Positions 1 to 7,863 are shown, numbered from the stretch's first letter. The stretch: 30,436 bases of DNA from DATMXT01 sp035560415 (GCA_035560415.1 DATMZG010000104.1:1-30436); one strand, 5' to 3'. Notes: generated by a model not told the origin, from the letters alone. Translations and numbers: made by a program.

Positions 1-23
1 ATGTATCACAACTCTGTCAAGGG

Positions 24-1094
24 TCAGAGCCTCGTTTTCCGCTCCCGCAAGGCGTCTGCCGCCTCGACTGAGTAGCCGTACTCGGCCGACGCCCTGACGA
101 CCGGCTGCCCGGATGACAGCGCGCCGCCCGCGAAAATCGGCAGCTTGACCGTAAAGGTACACCCCTCGTCCCCGGAGACAAAGCTGATATCGCCCTTCAG
201 GCCGTTTGCGATGCTCTTGGCCGAGAGCAGCCCCAGCCCCATATCATAAGCGTCGCTTATTCTTGGCGAAAACCACGGCGCAAATATGTAGGGCTGATCC
301 TCTGGGGGAATTCCCGGCCCGTCGTCGGCGACCGACAGGCAGGCCATATCCCCGAGCCGGCAGGTGCGCACCGTCACCGTCGTCCTGGCGTATTTCAGGG
401 CGTTGGCAATGAGACACATGGCCGCCCGCTCAAGGTATTCGGGGCTCCCCATCACATAGAGTCCGCGGCTTGTCTCAGTGACCATTTTTAAATCACTCCC
501 GGCCACTGAAGGCGAGACGGCCTTGATAACCGTGTCGACGGCGGCCGACAGGTCACAGGGGGAGAGCTCGGGAAACTCCGCGTACTCCGGCTTCATGACA
601 TAAGAGACCTGCCCTAAAAGCGTGAGCGACCGCGCGACGTTGCGGCGCAGCATGTCGACAATTGAGAGGTTGGCCTTGCCGAGCACATCGGGCGTCCGGT
701 TGATGAGGTCCACAAGATTGCGGATGGTGAGCAGCGGTTCTTTCAGGCCCTCTGTGGCCGATATCAGGTTCTGGACCCCATACATGTCCCGCGAGAGCAG
801 GACAAGCGTGAGTGGCTCGTCCCCCGCAAGCGGGAGCAGCTGCGCCGAAAAGGTGCCCAGTTCATCGCGAAACACCAAATGCGACATTTTGCCCCGCCTT
901 GAATAGCGCATCGCCGCGTCCCACACATCTGAGTGGCAGGTTTCCTGCAGCAGCATGCCTTTCTGTATATTGGGAAATGACTCCGATGCGCAGTCGTTTG
1001 CCGCCAGGATTTTCAGGCTTTGATCGACCAGCAGCACCGGGGTCGAAATCAATTTTATCATTTCAAAATACGTGTCCATGTCCTTTCGTTCCAC
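24..1094 (-). CDS. PAS-domain histidine-kinase-like protein lacking the phosphoacceptor His
   Basis: Cytosolic sensor-kinase-like protein of 356 aa with no membrane segment. The N-terminal ~100 residues resemble a PAS sensor fold. A helical DHp-like region follows (about 105-165), then a HATPase_c domain with an N-box (LIANALKYA, N231), a G1 box (DDGPGIP, 257-263) and a G2 box (GLGLLSAKSI, from 286). Where the H-box His should lie, the sequence reads ATEGLKEPLLTI, with Glu115 at the His position, so classical autophosphorylation is not expected. The longest reading starts at GTG 1094. An ATG at 1079 lies about 11 nt from a GAGGTGG element and is an equally good start (351 aa). It is divergent from gap, with no response regulator in view. 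It could be a phosphotransferase, an ATP-binding regulator or a degenerate kinase. The HATPase fold is secure; the role is not. Confidence 0.8.
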   Translation of the reverse strand: MERKDMDTYFEMIKLISTPVLLVDQSLKILAANDCASESFPNIQKGMLLQETCHSDVWDAAMRYSRRGKMSHLVFRDELGTFSAQLLPLAGDEPLTLVLLSRDMYGVQNLISATEGLKEPLLTIRNLVDLINRTPDVLGKANLSIVDMLRRNVARSLTLLGQVSYVMKPEYAEFPELSPCDLSAAVDTVIKAVSPSVAGSDLKMVTETSRGLYVMGSPEYLERAAMCLIANALKYARTTVTVRTCRLGDMACLSVADDGPGIPPEDQPYIFAPWFSPRISDAYDMGLGLLSAKSIANGLKGDISFVSGDEGCTFTVKLPIFAGGALSSGQPVVRASAEYGYSVEAADALRERKTRL

Positions 1095-1138
1095 CTCATA
1101 AATTCGAACAAAATCGAGTTTTTTAAATGCTGTCTATC

Positions 1139-1167
1139 ATTATAACCACAATTATTCCCGAGTGCAA
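1139..1167 (-). promoter_or_regulatory. Putative sigma-A promoter of the kinase-like gene
   Basis: On the minus strand, TTGCAC (1167-1162) and TATAAT (1144-1139) are separated by 17 bp. This lies about 50-60 bp upstream of the start codon and is divergent from the gap promoter. The -10 is a perfect match; the -35 matches only in TTG. Confidence 0.55.
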
Positions 1168-1217
1168 TCGTATGTTTTGCGTTTTCTCATTTTTTCGCGG
1201 CCGAAAACCCTCCAGCC

Positions 1218-1246
1218 TTGTATTTTTGCGCAAATGAAGCTATAAT
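1218..1246 (+). promoter_or_regulatory. Sigma-A promoter of gap
   Basis: TTGTAT (1218-1223) and a perfect TATAAT (1241-1246) are separated by exactly 17 bp. Transcription would start near 1253, leaving a leader of about 105 nt before gap. No riboswitch was recognised in that leader. Confidence 0.7.
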
Positions 1247-1358
1247 GATTGTATATCGGGCGCACCTGGGGCTCCTCAGCCGAAAACGCTCGACGGCGCG
1301 GCTGCCCGGCTGCTTTTTGCACAGTCGCGGCAAGCTAAGACGGAAAGGAAGTTTCGCA

Positions 1359-2378
1359 ATGTCACGTGTTCGCATTGGAATCAATGGGTTTGGGCGCATC
1401 GGCAGACTGGTGCTGCGCGCCTCGCTCGCCCGCCAGGACGTGGAGGTCGTGGCGGTAAACGGGACGATTGACGACAACGCATATTTGGCCTACATGCTCA
1501 AATATGACTCGGTTCACGGCCCGATTGACGTCAAAGTCTCGTCAGGCACGGACTATATTGAAGTGGACGGCAAAAAAATTCCCTCGTTTTGCACGCGCAA
1601 CCCGGGTGAGGTGCCGTGGGGAGCACTCGGGGCGGACTATGTGCTCGACTGCACCGGCAAATTCACAACGGCCGAGCAGTGCCAGGCCCACCTCGAGGCC
1701 GGAGCAAAGAAGGTCATCATCTCGGCCCCCGCGAAGGACAACACCCCCACTTTTGTATACGGCGTCAACCTCGATGCCTACCGGCCGGAGATGAAAGTCA
1801 TCTCCAACGCCTCCTGCACCACAAACTGCCTGGCCCCCCTGGCCAAGGTCGTCAACGATAAATTCGGCATTGTCGAGGGCCTGATGTCGACGGTGCACGC
1901 CTATACCGCCACCCAGAAGACCGTGGACGGCAACTCCAAGAAAGACTGGCGCGGGGGACGGGCCGCCGGCGTCAACATCATCCCCTCGAGCACCGGCGCC
2001 GCCAAAGCCGCAACTCTCGTCATTCCCGAGCTCAAAGGCCGGCTGACCGGCATGTCGCTGCGGGTACCGGTTGCCGACGGCTCCATACTCGACCTGACCG
2101 TGCGCCTTGCCACCGAGACGACTTACGAGGAGATCTGCCGGGAGATAAAGTCTGCCTCCGAGACCCATATGAAGGGCATCATCGAGTACAGCGAGGAGCC
2201 GCTTGTCTCGTCCGACATTTTGCACAACCCGCACACCTGCATTTTCGACGCCAAAGCCGGAATCATGCTGTCGCCGACCTTTGTCAAGCTGATGGCATGG
2301 TACGACAACGAGTGGGGCTATTCCTGCAAAATGCTCGACCTTGTCGCCCATATCGCAAAGGCGGACGGGGCGGTGTAA
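1359..2378 (+). CDS. gap: Glyceraldehyde-3-phosphate dehydrogenase
   Basis: Phosphorylating GAPDH of glycolysis and gluconeogenesis, 339 aa, normal for the family. The Rossmann motif GINGFGRIGR (7-16) and the catalytic motif SNASCTTNCLAP (Cys153, with His180) are intact, as is the C-terminal WYDNEWGYS. The start is ATG 1359, preceded by AAAGGAAG at about 7 nt; the longer open frame upstream contains the promoter and is not coding. Two cofactor-site positions deviate from classic NAD enzymes. The residue after VAVN is Gly35 instead of the usual Asp that binds the adenosine ribose, and VDGNS has Asn192 where Pro is usual. Similar losses occur in NADP-accepting GapB-type enzymes, so relaxed or NADP specificity is possible. 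It is a single-gene unit; pgk and tpi are not adjacent. Confidence 0.97.
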   Translation: MSRVRIGINGFGRIGRLVLRASLARQDVEVVAVNGTIDDNAYLAYMLKYDSVHGPIDVKVSSGTDYIEVDGKKIPSFCTRNPGEVPWGALGADYVLDCTGKFTTAEQCQAHLEAGAKKVIISAPAKDNTPTFVYGVNLDAYRPEMKVISNASCTTNCLAPLAKVVNDKFGIVEGLMSTVHAYTATQKTVDGNSKKDWRGGRAAGVNIIPSSTGAAKAATLVIPELKGRLTGMSLRVPVADGSILDLTVRLATETTYEEICREIKSASETHMKGIIEYSEEPLVSSDILHNPHTCIFDAKAGIMLSPTFVKLMAWYDNEWGYSCKMLDLVAHIAKADGAV

Positions 2379-2382
2379 GCCG
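2361..2382 (+). terminator. GC-rich hairpin at the gap stop codon
   Basis: GGGGCGG and CCGCCCC flank the TAA stop of gap and can form a 7-bp GC stem. Adenines follow rather than uridines, so this is at best a weak terminator or a 3'-end stabilising hairpin. Confidence 0.3.
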
Positions 2383-2420
2383 CCCCCCAAAAAAGCGCCC
2401 CGACAGCTCGTGGGCGGCGC

Positions 2421-2449
2421 TTGACTTTGCCCGTAAAATCGGGTACTCT
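2421..2449 (+). promoter_or_regulatory. Putative promoter upstream of the SRP RNA gene
   Basis: TTGACT (2421-2426) is followed after 17 bp by TACTCT (2444-2449). A second candidate lies closer to the RNA: TTGGGG (2465-2470), 18 bp, then TTTAAT (2489-2494), which would start at about 2501. The first has the better -35, the second the better -10. Confidence 0.45.
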
Positions 2450-2452
2450 ATT

Positions 2453-2480
2453 GGGGCCATTCGTTTGGGGCCATTCGTTT
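2453..2480 (+). repeat. 14-bp perfect tandem duplication
   Basis: The unit GGGGCCATTCGTTT occurs twice head to tail (2453-2466 and 2467-2480). It lies between the two candidate SRP RNA promoters, and the second promoter's -35 straddles the unit junction. Confidence 0.9.
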
Positions 2481-2510
2481 CGGACACATTTAATCACCAC
2501 AATATTGCCT

Positions 2511-2805
2511 CATCTTTCAGGTCGCACTACCCGGGGAGTCAGCGGTGCCCTGTACCCGCAATCCGCTATAGCGGGGGGGAATGCCTGCGCGAGGGTCGCC
2601 ACTGTGCGGTCTGCGCGGCGTCGGTCGGCGATGAGAGACAGGTCCTGCGCAATCGGAAGCTGTGAACCATGTCAGGCGGGGAACCGAGCAGCATTAAGCA
2701 GTATCTCCGATGTGCCGCGGGCACGCCTGTTTCGAGCCGTCCCCGCCGTTAACGCGGGTAGCGGCGCATTCGACCGCAGGCTGTGCGATCTAAAAGATGG
2801 GGCAA
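2511..2805 (+). ncRNA. ffs: Signal recognition particle RNA, large Bacillus/Clostridium type
   Basis: RNA scaffold of the SRP (with Ffh), which targets nascent membrane proteins. The 5' and 3' ends (2511-2527 and 2783-2799) pair in a 17-bp helix with one G-U and one mismatch. The Alu domain near 2541-2570 carries the conserved GCGGTGCCCTGTACC and GCAATCCGC segments. Domain IV (about 2665-2700) contains GAACCATGTCAGG, a GGGGAACC apical loop and GAGCAGCATTAAG. TCCTGCGCAA (2642-2651) and GTGCCGCGGG (2711-2720) are also typical. The length is about 290 nt, as in Bacillus scRNA. Its place just upstream of dnaX-ybaB-recR is the usual Firmicutes synteny. The ends are inferred from pairing and could be off by a few bases. 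Confidence 0.93.
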
Positions 2806-2811
2806 TTTTTT
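2783..2811 (+). terminator. 3' arm and T-tract ending the SRP RNA
   Basis: The 3' strand of the closing helix is followed within 7 nt by six thymines (2806-2811). The RNA therefore probably ends here, although some read-through into dnaX, 41 bp further on, is plausible. Confidence 0.5.
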
Positions 2812-2851
2812 AAGAGCCAACGAAAATCCGGCAAAAAAAGGGGGACTGTCC

Positions 2852-4387
2852 ATGTATCAGGCGCTGTACAGAAAGTGGCGGCCCGCCACCTTTGCCGAAA
2901 TGTCGGGTCAGGAGGCTGTCCGCACCGTGCTCAGCCGCGAAGTCGCCTCCGGCCGCCTTTCCCACGCCTATCTCTTTTGCGGGACGAGGGGCACCGGCAA
3001 GACGACGGCCGCCAAAATTCTGGCCAAGGCCGCAAACTGCCTTGACCCCAAAGACGGCAACCCCTGTAACAAGTGTGAAATGTGCCGCGGCATTGACGAC
3101 GGCTCAGTGCTCGATGTCGTCGAGATCGACGCCGCCTCCAACAACGGGGTTGAAAATGTCCGCGAAATCCGCGAGCAGGCCCAGTTTGCGCCGGTTCGGG
3201 CCAAATACCGGGTCTATATCATCGACGAAGTGCACATGCTCTCGGCCGGGGCCTACAACGCGCTGCTCAAAACGCTTGAGGAGCCGCCGGAGCATGTCAT
3301 TTTCATTCTGGCCACGACTGAGCGGCACAAAATTCCGGCCACCATCATGTCGCGGTGCCAGTGCTTTGACTTTGCGAGAATTGCGACCCCCGACATCGCG
3401 GCAAGGCTTTTGACGGTGGCGCAGGCCGAGGGCATCGACCTTGCGCCCGCCGCTGCCGACCTCATCGCCCGGCTTGCAGACGGGGCGCTGCGAAACGCCC
3501 TCTCCATTCTCGACCAGTGCGCCATCGCGGGCGGCGCCGTCTCGGTGGAGACGGTCGAAACCGTCGCGGGACTTGCAGACAGGGGCTACCTGTTCGGCAT
3601 CACGGGGGCCCTCGCCAAAAAAGACGTGGGCGCCCTCATTGCCGCCGTCTCGGGGGCCGCGCTGCAGTCGAAGGACCTGGTCGTCATCGTCGGAGAGCTC
3701 ATGACCCACATCAGAGACCTTTTGCTCATCAAGACAGTCCCCGCGCCGGACGAGTTCCTGAAATCTCCGCCGCAGGAGTTTTCCGCCCTAAAGGAGCTGG
3801 CGCCGGCCTTTGACGCCGGGTTTTTGCTGCGGGCGCTCAAGGCGCTTCAGACGACCGCATTTGAAATTTCCCGCAGCCCTGTCCGGCAGACCCTGCTTGA
3901 GGCGGTGCTGCTTGAGCTCTGCCACGGCGAGACCGCACCTCCCCCCCCTGAAAACGCGCAAAAGGCGCCTGCCCCGGCGGCGACAAAAGCGCCGGCTCAA
4001 AAAGCGGCCGAGAGTCCGCCCCCGCAGCCGGAGAGCGCGCCGCCCAAAGACGAGGCGGGCAAAGCCGTCAAAACAACGCCCGCAGTTCGCCGCGGTAAAC
4101 CGGACTTCTGGGACGCCCTTGTGGCGGCCCTCGACCCCGCGATCTCCCCCGTCATCGCGGGGGCGCAGGCGTCCCTTGAGGGGGACTTGCTGACCATCCG
4201 GCCCGAGCGGGCCTTTGGGCTGCGCATGCTCTCCAAGGACGCCTGGCAGCTTGAACTGAAAAATAAAATCAAGGCCGTCGCGGGCAGAGAATTTGAGCTC
4301 CTCATCTCCCCCGAAAACCAGACCGCGCAGCTCGAGAGCCTTGCGGCGACCGTTGCCCAAATGAACAGATCGGAGGCAGGCAATTGA
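2852..4387 (+). CDS. dnaX: DNA polymerase III subunits gamma/tau
   Basis: Clamp-loader ATPase that assembles the beta clamp and bridges polymerase cores at the replisome; 511 aa. The Walker A motif GTRGTGKT (44-51), a zinc module (Cys63, 72, 75, 78), Walker B IIDEVH (123-128) and the SRC sensor/arginine-finger motif are all present. A Pro/Ala-rich linker (about 375-425) leads to a short C-terminal globular domain. The start is ATG 2852, behind a GGGGG run at about 8 nt. The frame open further upstream overlaps the SRP RNA and is not coding. The last bases overlap the TTG start of ybaB, so the two are translationally coupled. No typical A-AAA-AAG slippery site for a shortened gamma form was seen. 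Confidence 0.97.
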   Translation: MYQALYRKWRPATFAEMSGQEAVRTVLSREVASGRLSHAYLFCGTRGTGKTTAAKILAKAANCLDPKDGNPCNKCEMCRGIDDGSVLDVVEIDAASNNGVENVREIREQAQFAPVRAKYRVYIIDEVHMLSAGAYNALLKTLEEPPEHVIFILATTERHKIPATIMSRCQCFDFARIATPDIAARLLTVAQAEGIDLAPAAADLIARLADGALRNALSILDQCAIAGGAVSVETVETVAGLADRGYLFGITGALAKKDVGALIAAVSGAALQSKDLVVIVGELMTHIRDLLLIKTVPAPDEFLKSPPQEFSALKELAPAFDAGFLLRALKALQTTAFEISRSPVRQTLLEAVLLELCHGETAPPPPENAQKAPAPAATKAPAQKAAESPPPQPESAPPKDEAGKAVKTTPAVRRGKPDFWDALVAALDPAISPVIAGAQASLEGDLLTIRPERAFGLRMLSKDAWQLELKNKIKAVAGREFELLISPENQTAQLESLAATVAQMNRSEAGN

Positions 4388-4725
4388 AAGTACGTATACC
4401 ACAGGGAGCCGGCGGCCCCGGAAATTTAAATGAGCTCATGAAGAAGGCCCAGCAAATGCAGGATGAGGTCGCCCGCCTCACTGAGGAGCTCGAGGAGCGG
4501 GAATACGAGGTCAAGGCCGGCGGCGGGCTGGTCCGGGTGCTCATCGGTGGCGACAAACAGCTCAAAGAGCTTGAGCTCTCCCCCGAAATTGTCGACCCCG
4601 AGGACGTCGAGACGCTGCAAGACCTCATCCTGGCCGCCGTCAACGAGGCGGTCGCCACGGTGGAGAGCACCTCCAAACAGGAGCTTGAAAAGGTCACGGG
4701 CGCCTTCGGCATGCCCGGCATGTGA
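4384..4725 (+). CDS. ybaB: YbaB/EbfC-family nucleoid-associated protein
   Basis: Small DNA-binding dimer of 113 aa, encoded between dnaX and recR as in most bacteria. The sequence has the family pattern: a Gly-rich N-terminus, a long helix NELMKKAQQMQDEVARLTEEL, then GGGLVRVLIGG strands and a C-terminal helix ending in Gly/Met-rich residues. It starts at TTG 4384, which overlaps the dnaX stop (TTGA); GGAGG lies about 6 nt upstream and there is no competing ATG. The role (nucleoid binding, possibly linked to replication or recombination) is known only in outline for the family. Confidence 0.93.
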   Translation: MKVRIPQGAGGPGNLNELMKKAQQMQDEVARLTEELEEREYEVKAGGGLVRVLIGGDKQLKELELSPEIVDPEDVETLQDLILAAVNEAVATVESTSKQELEKVTGAFGMPGM

Positions 4726-4741
4726 CGCCGGAGGGATTAAA

Positions 4742-5344
4742 ATGGACGGATATTCCGCCTCGGTAGCCCGGCTCATCGACTGCTTTGCGCGCCTTCCCGG
4801 CATCGGAAGAAAGACGGCCTCCCGGCTCGCCTTCCACGTCATCCGTATGGACAGAGCCGAGCAGGAGGCCTTTGCCAAGGCCATCATGGACGCCGCCGAA
4901 AATTTGAAATACTGCGCCGTCTGCCAGAACATCTCGGACGACGCGCTCTGCCCCATCTGCGCCGACCCCCGCAGGGACCACTCCCTCATCTGCGTCGTCG
5001 AGCGGCCGAGGGACATTCCCTCCATTGAGCGCACCCGCGAATTCACAGGGCTTTACCACGTCCTCCACGGGCTGATCTCCCCGATTGACGGCGTCGGCCC
5101 CGACCAGCTCAAAGCGAAGGAGCTTGTCGCCAGGGTCGCCAAGGGCGGCGTCACCGAGGTCATCATGGCCACAAACCCCACGGTCGAAGGGGAGGCCACC
5201 GCCCTCTACCTCGCGCGGCTCTTAGAGCCCTTCGGCGTTTCGGTCACCCGCCTCGCCTTCGGGCTGCCGGTCGGCGGCGACCTCGAGTACGCCGACGAGG
5301 TCACCCTCTCCAGAGCTATTGAGGGGCGCCGAGAAATTTTCTGA
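4742..5344 (+). CDS. recR: Recombination mediator protein RecR
   Basis: Member of the RecFOR pathway, loading RecA onto gapped DNA; 200 aa, the normal length. An N-terminal helix-hairpin-helix (ARLPGIGRKTASRLAFHVI) is followed by a four-Cys zinc motif (CAVC...CPIC), then the Toprim core (LICVVERPRDI) and GLPVGGDLEYADEVTL. The start is ATG 4742 with GGAGG about 8 nt upstream. It lies 16 bp after ybaB and is the last gene of the dnaX-ybaB-recR operon, followed directly by a strong terminator. Confidence 0.97.
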   Translation: MDGYSASVARLIDCFARLPGIGRKTASRLAFHVIRMDRAEQEAFAKAIMDAAENLKYCAVCQNISDDALCPICADPRRDHSLICVVERPRDIPSIERTREFTGLYHVLHGLISPIDGVGPDQLKAKELVARVAKGGVTEVIMATNPTVEGEATALYLARLLEPFGVSVTRLAFGLPVGGDLEYADEVTLSRAIEGRREIF

Positions 5345-5352
5345 TACAGGAC

Positions 5353-5390
5353 AAAAAAGCCTCTCTTATGTCGATAAGAAAGGCTTTTTT
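5353..5390 (+). terminator. Intrinsic terminator after recR
   Basis: AAAAAAGCCT and AGGCTTTTTT arms with an inner TCTTAT/ATAAGA stem and a GTCG loop form a nearly perfect hairpin with a T6 tract. The flanking A and T runs allow termination on either strand. Confidence 0.92.
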
Positions 5391-5429
5391 CACATTCGGG
5401 CATTTTATCAAACTTGAAAGTGTGAACGT

Positions 5430-6653
5430 GTGAAAAGGACATTTTTCAAAGTTCCGGCGCTTATGTTCATGGTCTTGCTGACCGCCTGCGGTCTTTTGGG
5501 CCCCGCGCCCGAAAACCCGCCAAACGACGGCCAGGATACTCCGCCGCCGCCTGAGGACACGCAGCCCCCGCCGGTCTCCAAAGCGCAGGAGCGGCTTGGC
5601 GGCATGACGCTCGAAGAGAAAGTCGGCCAGCTCTTCATCATCCGCCCGGAGTCGCTGCAGGACCCAGGCGCAGACCAAGCCGGCGTGACGGCGCCGGGCG
5701 CCCATTTGGCGGAGGCGCTCAAGGCCTACCCCGTGGGCGGCATTGCGCTCTTTGGCCAGAATATCGTGACGCCGGAGCAGCTGACCTCCTTTATTGACGA
5801 GGTGCAGCGGCAAAGTGAGACTCCACTCTTCATCGCGGTCGATGAAGAGGGCGGCAGCGTGGCGCGAATCGCAAATTCAAAGAACTTCACTGTGCCCCAG
5901 CGCTATCGCAGTATGCGGGAGATTGGGGCGACAGGCGAGCCCGATGAAGCCAAGAAGGTCGGCGCAACCATCGGCGCGTATTTAAAGCAATACGGGTTTA
6001 ATCTGGATTTTGCGCCGGTCGCCGACGTCTTCACGAACCCGAATAACACGGTCATCGGAAACCGCGCTTTCGGAAGCGACCCCGATTTGGTCGCCCGAAT
6101 GGTGGCGGCCGAAATTTCAGGCCTGCATGAGGCCGGCGTCATGAGCTGTGCAAAGCACTATCCCGGCCACGGCGACACCAGGGGGGACACCCACGAGGGG
6201 TTTGTCTCCATTGAAAAGACGTGGGAGGAGCTTTTGAGGTGCGAACTGATTCCGTTTGTAAAAGCCATTGAAGCACAGACAGATATGGTGATGGTCTCCC
6301 ACATCGTGGCGGCAAATATCACGGGGGGCAATCTCCCCTCATCCCTGTCAAACGAGATGGTTGAAGAGAGACTGCGGGGCGGGCTCGGGTTTAAGGGCGT
6401 TGTCATCACCGACGCTATGGAGATGGGGGCCATCTCTCAGGAGTATTCCTCTTCTGAAAGCGCGGTAAGAGCCATTTCGGCGGGGGTCGACATCGTCCTC
6501 ATGCCCGAGAACTTTGCCGAGGCGTATGAGGGCGTTCTTGGCGCGGTGAAGGACGGCACCATCAGCGAAAAGCGCATTGACGAAAGCGTACTGCGCATTT
6601 TGGAGCTGAAGAGCAAATACGGCCTCTTAGAAAAAGCCACGGGGGAAGAATAA
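5430..6653 (+). CDS. Glycoside hydrolase family 3 lipoprotein, beta-N-acetylhexosaminidase (NagZ-like)
   Basis: Predicted cell-surface lipoprotein of 407 aa that removes N-acetylglucosamine from peptidoglycan or glycan fragments. The signal peptide ends in the lipobox LLTAC (lipidated Cys20), followed by a Pro-rich linker (about 25-50) and a GH3 TIM barrel. KHYPGHGDT (242-250) and the D-T-H motif (Asp253/His255) match the Asp-His acid/base dyad of Bacillus-type NagZ. The nucleophile is Asp328 in VVITDAMEMG. There is no C-terminal second GH3 domain. The GTG start at 5430 is needed to keep the Lys-Arg signal-peptide N-terminus; its RBS is weak. Monocistronic, between two terminators. Family assignment is firm; N-acetylhexosaminidase activity follows from the dyad. 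Confidence 0.93.
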   Translation: MKRTFFKVPALMFMVLLTACGLLGPAPENPPNDGQDTPPPPEDTQPPPVSKAQERLGGMTLEEKVGQLFIIRPESLQDPGADQAGVTAPGAHLAEALKAYPVGGIALFGQNIVTPEQLTSFIDEVQRQSETPLFIAVDEEGGSVARIANSKNFTVPQRYRSMREIGATGEPDEAKKVGATIGAYLKQYGFNLDFAPVADVFTNPNNTVIGNRAFGSDPDLVARMVAAEISGLHEAGVMSCAKHYPGHGDTRGDTHEGFVSIEKTWEELLRCELIPFVKAIEAQTDMVMVSHIVAANITGGNLPSSLSNEMVEERLRGGLGFKGVVITDAMEMGAISQEYSSSESAVRAISAGVDIVLMPENFAEAYEGVLGAVKDGTISEKRIDESVLRILELKSKYGLLEKATGEE

Positions 6654-6680
6654 AGCGGGGAAATCATTCCCCGCTATTTA
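6654..6680. terminator. Convergent terminator between GH3 and msrAB genes
   Basis: AGCGGGGAA (6654-6662) and TTCCCCGCT (6667-6675) form a perfect 9-bp stem with an ATCA loop, followed by ATTTAA on the plus strand. The 3' arm overlaps the msrAB stop codon, so it can serve both converging genes. Confidence 0.75.
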
Positions 6681-7624
6681 ATCAATTCGCGCAGATAGCC
6701 GTAGCCCTCTTTTTCGAGGTCGGCCTCCGGAATAAAGCGCAGCGCGGCGCTGTTGATGCAGTAGCGAAGCCCGCCCCGCTCCTTGGGGCCGTCCTCAAAC
6801 ACGTGCCCCAAATGTGCGTCCCCCACCCGGCTGCGCACCTCGGTGCGGAACATGCCGTAGTCGTAGTCCTCTTTTTCCCGCACGACATTTGGGTCGATTG
6901 GCGCCGAAAAGGCCGGCCAGCCACACCCGGAGTCGTATTTGTCCTTTGACGAAAAGAGCGGCTCCCCCGTCGTGACGTCGACATAGACGCCCTTTTGGAA
7001 GTGATGGTCAAACTCGTTTTTGAATGCCGGCTCAGTGGCGCTCTTGCGGGTGACGTCGTACTGCATGCCGGTCAATTTTCCGCGCAGCGCGCCGTCGGGG
7101 AGCTTTTCATAGAGCGCGGGGTCGACAAGCGCCCCCGCCGCCTTCTCAAACTCATGCCTGCCGATGTGGCAGTAGCCGCGGGGGTTCTTATTCAGGTATT
7201 TCTGGTGATACTCTTCGGCCTCGTAGAACTGTGAAAGCGGCTCCACCTCAATTGCGACGGGCTTGTCATAGCGCTTTTGCAGCTCCTCGATGGAGGCCTC
7301 AATGGCCGGCAGGTCCGCCTCGTCGACATAATAGATGCCTGTGCGGTACTGCGGGCCGAAGTCGCCCCCCTGCCGGTTGACCGAGGTCGGGTTGATGGCC
7401 TCGTATAAGAGCGAGAGCAAAAACGGCAGCGAAATCACACGCTCGTCATATTCCACTTTCACGGTCTCGGCATGTCCCGTGTTTTGATAGCTGACCTGCT
7501 CATAGGTCGGGTTTTCGGTTTTTCCGTTCGCGTAGCCGACCGAAGTTGATGTGACGCCCTTGATCATCGAAAGGTATTTCTCAGTCCCCCAAAAACACCC
7601 TCCGGCGAGATAGATGATAGCCAT
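6674..7624 (-). CDS. msrAB: Bifunctional peptide methionine sulfoxide reductase MsrA/MsrB
   Basis: Repairs both S- and R-methionine sulfoxide in proteins, with thioredoxin as usual reductant; 316 aa, cytosolic. The N-terminal MsrA domain has GCFWG (catalytic Cys10). The C-terminal MsrB domain (from about residue 180) has SGCGWPAF (Cys234, likely resolving) and RYCINSAALRF (catalytic Cys289); the HLGHVF segment is conserved. The CxxC pairs of zinc-binding MsrBs are absent, and the catalytic residue is Cys, not selenocysteine. ATG 7624 is chosen because AAGGAGG lies 6 nt upstream; the frame extends 14 codons further without an RBS. Single-gene unit; an anaerobe would use it under transient oxidative stress. 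Confidence 0.96.
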   Translation of the reverse strand: MAIIYLAGGCFWGTEKYLSMIKGVTSTSVGYANGKTENPTYEQVSYQNTGHAETVKVEYDERVISLPFLLSLLYEAINPTSVNRQGGDFGPQYRTGIYYVDEADLPAIEASIEELQKRYDKPVAIEVEPLSQFYEAEEYHQKYLNKNPRGYCHIGRHEFEKAAGALVDPALYEKLPDGALRGKLTGMQYDVTRKSATEPAFKNEFDHHFQKGVYVDVTTGEPLFSSKDKYDSGCGWPAFSAPIDPNVVREKEDYDYGMFRTEVRSRVGDAHLGHVFEDGPKERGGLRYCINSAALRFIPEADLEKEGYGYLRELIK

Positions 7625-7707
7625 TATTGCCTCCTTTGTCCCAAATGCACGTCTTTTGCGCCGCATACGCCGTACGCATAGTTTGGCTCTGCGCCTGCGG
7701 CATATTT

Positions 7708-7726
7708 CTATACAATATAAGTATAG
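7708..7726. promoter_or_regulatory. Small AT-rich inverted repeat, possible operator
   Basis: CTATAC and GTATAG flank a 7-bp AT-rich centre, between the divergent msrAB and VanW genes. It overlaps several -10-like hexamers on both strands, so it may mark a promoter/operator, but no complete promoter could be assigned. Confidence 0.3.
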
Positions 7727-7863
7727 TTTTAATGTATGAACTTTTCTACCAAAATGTGTAAATCAAAGTCGCGTGCAGTCACATCTTCCGCCATACGATT
7801 TTTCAACAGAAGCCAGCACGCTGAGCGGAAAGTCATGAAAGAAAAAGAAAGGGGGGCAAGCCG

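Noticed and set aside
1247..1358. Riboswitch in the gap leader
   Set aside because: Some GC-rich pairing is possible, but no known aptamer core was recognised and no terminator hairpin precedes the RBS.
1542..2390. Long minus-strand open frame opposite gap
   Set aside because: It is the antisense shadow of a certain gene in GC-rich DNA, with Gly/Val/Asp-rich nonsense composition. Similar long shadows opposite the hydrogenase (15,307-16,827) and deacetylase (13,073-14,347) genes were dropped for the same reason.
2421..2665. Open frames within the SRP RNA region
   Set aside because: The conserved RNA sequence and pairing explain the region; the frames lack start signals.
3600..3640. Programmed frameshift site in dnaX
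   Set aside because: The A6 run near 3,617 is in the wrong codon phase for an A-AAA-AAG slip, and there is no adjacent stem-loop or early stop.
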